Virus record (IMG/VR): IMGVR_UViG_3300044647_002327
Span: 1 to 21,501 of that record
DNA from: a virus
Strand: one strand, 5' to 3'
DNA length: 21,501 bases
The position numbers were made by a program, and so were the translations under genes. The stretch's first letter is position 1. Each line of letters begins with the position of its first letter. Below the pieces are notes generated by a model. It saw nothing but the letters and a program-made list of their open reading frames with translations. It was not told the origin of the DNA and searched no databases. This document shows positions 19,753 to 21,501 of the stretch, piece by piece.

Positions 19753-21501
19753 CGACTATTCCTTTAAAAATAGAATTAAGCACCATTGACTCTTTTTCTA
19801 GTGACTTCGACAAGCTTCAAAAGGATTTTTCCCAAATAGCAAACTCGATTAAAAACATCGGTAACATGAATGAGCTAAGTAATTTGGGAAAAGAACTCCA
19901 AAATTTAGGCGGTGGCTTTAATAAACTCGGTACTAATCTTGATATAATGGGGTCTAAAACTAAGAACACGTTTAAAAATATGTTTTCTGATTTTAGATCT
20001 AATTTAAAAGATTTAAAAAATGGCTTCAATGATTATATACAGCCTCTTAATGATTTAGGTAATAAATTAACATCTGCAATTACAAGCGGTCTTGATGGGG
20101 CAAGTGACTATAAATTAAATGTGGACATTATAGCGGAATCAGCGAATTTAAATTCGGGTGCTAAAAATCTTTTAGAAATTGAAGCGAAGAAACTTTCTCA
20201 ACAAATGGGTGTAGGGCTTCCCGAAATTTCAAAAGTTATGCGTGAAGCGGCAAGAAAAGGTGTTGAAGATGTAGGCCAGCTTGTGAGCATTTCAAAAGTT
20301 GCTATTCAACAATCGAAACTTTCTATTCAAAAAACTGATCCGTTAAATAGCATAGGGACTTTATCAGGGGTTGCAAATACGTTTGAAGAATTCGACTACT
20401 CCAAAATAGGGGGATTCTTACATAAGCTTGAGATTGCGTCAGGGGCTAACTTAGAAAACGTTTTACAATCTATGAAGGCTATTGCACCCATTGCAAAGCT
20501 GATGGGGCTTAGTAAGGAACAGGCCGCTAGCTTTATCACAAGTGCAGGTAATAACGACATAGAAGGCTCAGAAGTGGCTACAGCTTCAAAGAATTTTATG
20601 TTTGGACTGTTAGAAGCCCGTACACAATCCAACGATTTTAAAAATATGGTCAAAGCTAATCCTGCATTAAGAGAACAATACGAAAAAGCAGGAATTGATT
20701 TAAAACCAAGTAAAAAAGGCGAAAATGAGAAAGTACAAGCGGCACGAGGACTAGGCTTCGATATGAGTAAATTGACTGATATCAAAGGTCAATTTGATAT
20801 GAAATATATTATTGAAACCTTCCAAAAAGCGAAGGAATCGCTTCCTAGTGAAATCTTCATGGCTCACAGCACTAAATTATTTGGGAAAGAGGGCATACAC
20901 GCCACTGTAACTTTTGGTAACAAAGGAAAAGGCGACTGGCTGAAATCTGCCGATAATTTATCTAATTCCGATGGGGTTTTAGACAATAAATATAAATTGG
21001 TAGCGGATAGTTACAAAAACAAAGTTGATACTTTTCAAGCTTCTTTCGAAAATTTGAAAATCACTTTTGTAAATTCAGGGCTTTTAGATGTTTTGTCTGA
21101 AACTTTTGCTAAGCTATCACAATTAATTACGAAGTTTGAGAATTTAGTAGTCGAATTCCCATGGATAGGACAATTGGTTTCCTTTGGTGGCATTATTTTA
21201 GGAGCATTTACAGGGATATCCTCAGCTATTCTAACGGTAGGGGCTGTTTTAGGTGGCCTTAAATTTTCTTTGTTAGCTATCAAGGGAAGTTTTATTTTAT
21301 TTGGTGGGGCAGCATTTAAAGCATTAATGGCTATAGGCACAGCATTTAAATTTGTAGGAGCTTTGGCAGTAGCTAACCCCATAGGTTTAACTGTAATGGC
21401 TATTGCTGCCGTTATTGCTGGTTTATCTTGGGTAACGATAAAATATTGGGATGATATTAAACTAGGTTTAAACGTAGCTTTAGTTGAATTTATAAAATTT
21501 T
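19749..21501 (+). CDS. Tail tape measure protein, N-terminal part, cut by the right window edge
   Basis: An open frame of 584 codons with no stop to the end of the window. It sets tail length and is carried inside the tail tube. The N-terminal about 110 residues are coiled-coil-like (FDKLQKDFSQIANSIKNIGN... repeated Leu/Asn heptads). Residues about 110-330 contain the phage-tail tape-measure core (AAAs and ISKVMREAARKGVEDVGQL, VATASKNFMFGLLEA). Residues about 470-560 are a hydrophobic membrane-like block (IILGAFTGISSAILTVGAVL, ANPIGLTVMAIAAVIAGL). The 'NPIGL...A..AG' stretch is a tape-measure hallmark. The start overlaps the chaperone extension stop as ATGA. Confidence 0.92.
   Translation, partial: MTTIPLKIELSTIDSFSSDFDKLQKDFSQIANSIKNIGNMNELSNLGKELQNLGGGFNKLGTNLDIMGSKTKNTFKNMFSDFRSNLKDLKNGFNDYIQPLNDLGNKLTSAITSGLDGASDYKLNVDIIAESANLNSGAKNLLEIEAKKLSQQMGVGLPEISKVMREAARKGVEDVGQLVSISKVAIQQSKLSIQKTDPLNSIGTLSGVANTFEEFDYSKIGGFLHKLEIASGANLENVLQSMKAIAPIAKLMGLSKEQAASFITSAGNNDIEGSEVATASKNFMFGLLEARTQSNDFKNMVKANPALREQYEKAGIDLKPSKKGENEKVQAARGLGFDMSKLTDIKGQFDMKYIIETFQKAKESLPSEIFMAHSTKLFGKEGIHATVTFGNKGKGDWLKSADNLSNSDGVLDNKYKLVADSYKNKVDTFQASFENLKITFVNSGLLDVLSETFAKLSQLITKFENLVVEFPWIGQLVSFGGIILGAFTGISSAILTVGAVLGGLKFSLLAIKGSFILFGGAAFKALMAIGTAFKFVGALAVANPIGLTVMAIAAVIAGLSWVTIKYWDDIKLGLNVALVEFIKF

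Noticed and set aside
7260-19812. Additional TTCGACA copies (terL and the start of the tape measure gene)
   Set aside because: They are single copies inside coding sequence with no phased neighbours, consistent with chance.
20396-21382. Long leftward frames (129 and 115 codons) at the right end
   Set aside because: They are antisense to the tape measure frame, which is continuously open with clear family features.

Overview
This window is a bacteriophage genome segment, most likely a prophage, from an AT-rich (roughly one-third GC by eye) Gram-negative bacterium. The Gram-negative assignment is an inference from the lipobox lipoprotein, the GH108 endolysin and the head/tail families. The species cannot be named from the sequence. 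The head is of lambda type (GpA-type terminase, gpW-like connector, lambda-family portal). The tail is contractile, of Mu/P2 type (sheath, tube, frameshifted tail assembly chaperone, tape measure), so the element looks like a mosaic myophage. No integrase, CRISPR array, insertion sequence, tRNA or rRNA was found.

Layout. (1) 1-1005: the 5' part of a leftward gene that runs off the left edge, its promoter, and about 700 bp of non-coding DNA. That DNA holds a cluster of TTCGACA repeats spaced 11-12 bp apart and a rightward promoter. (2) 1006-3751: an early-type rightward operon of three hypothetical proteins, a lipoprotein with a collagen-like Gly-X-Y stretch, and one more hypothetical protein. 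(3) 3752-5626: a hairpin and a strong promoter carrying an inverted-repeat operator, followed by a small HTH protein, the single-strand annealing protein Bet and a second small HTH protein. (4) 5623-6408: a convergent hypothetical gene, then about 340 bp with no convincing gene but a perfect 12-bp-stem hairpin. (5) 6409-10020, leftward: an unknown protein, a minor tail protein Z-like protein, and the terminase small and large subunits. (6) 10021-10758, rightward: a promoter with a palindromic operator, a 28-codon ORF and a third small HTH protein. (7) 10769-12671, leftward: the lysis cassette, comprising a GH108 endolysin, a membrane coiled-coil holin/spanin candidate, a GNAT acetyltransferase and a stomatin/SPFH-tail-like membrane protein. 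(8) 12802 to the right edge, rightward: the head and tail operon of gpW-like connector, portal, prohead protease/major capsid fusion, DUF2190-like decoration protein, two neck/tail-completion candidates, sheath, tube, chaperone with a -1 frameshift, and a tape measure protein cut by the window end.

How it works together. Regions 2-3 supply early functions (regulation, recombination and a surface lipoprotein). Region 5 packages DNA, region 7 lyses the cell and region 8 builds the virion. Two features are unusual. The terminase genes run opposite to the portal and capsid genes. The lysis and structural operons diverge from a 113-bp near-palindrome that places their two start codons almost symmetrically around one centre, which suggests a shared divergent late control region.
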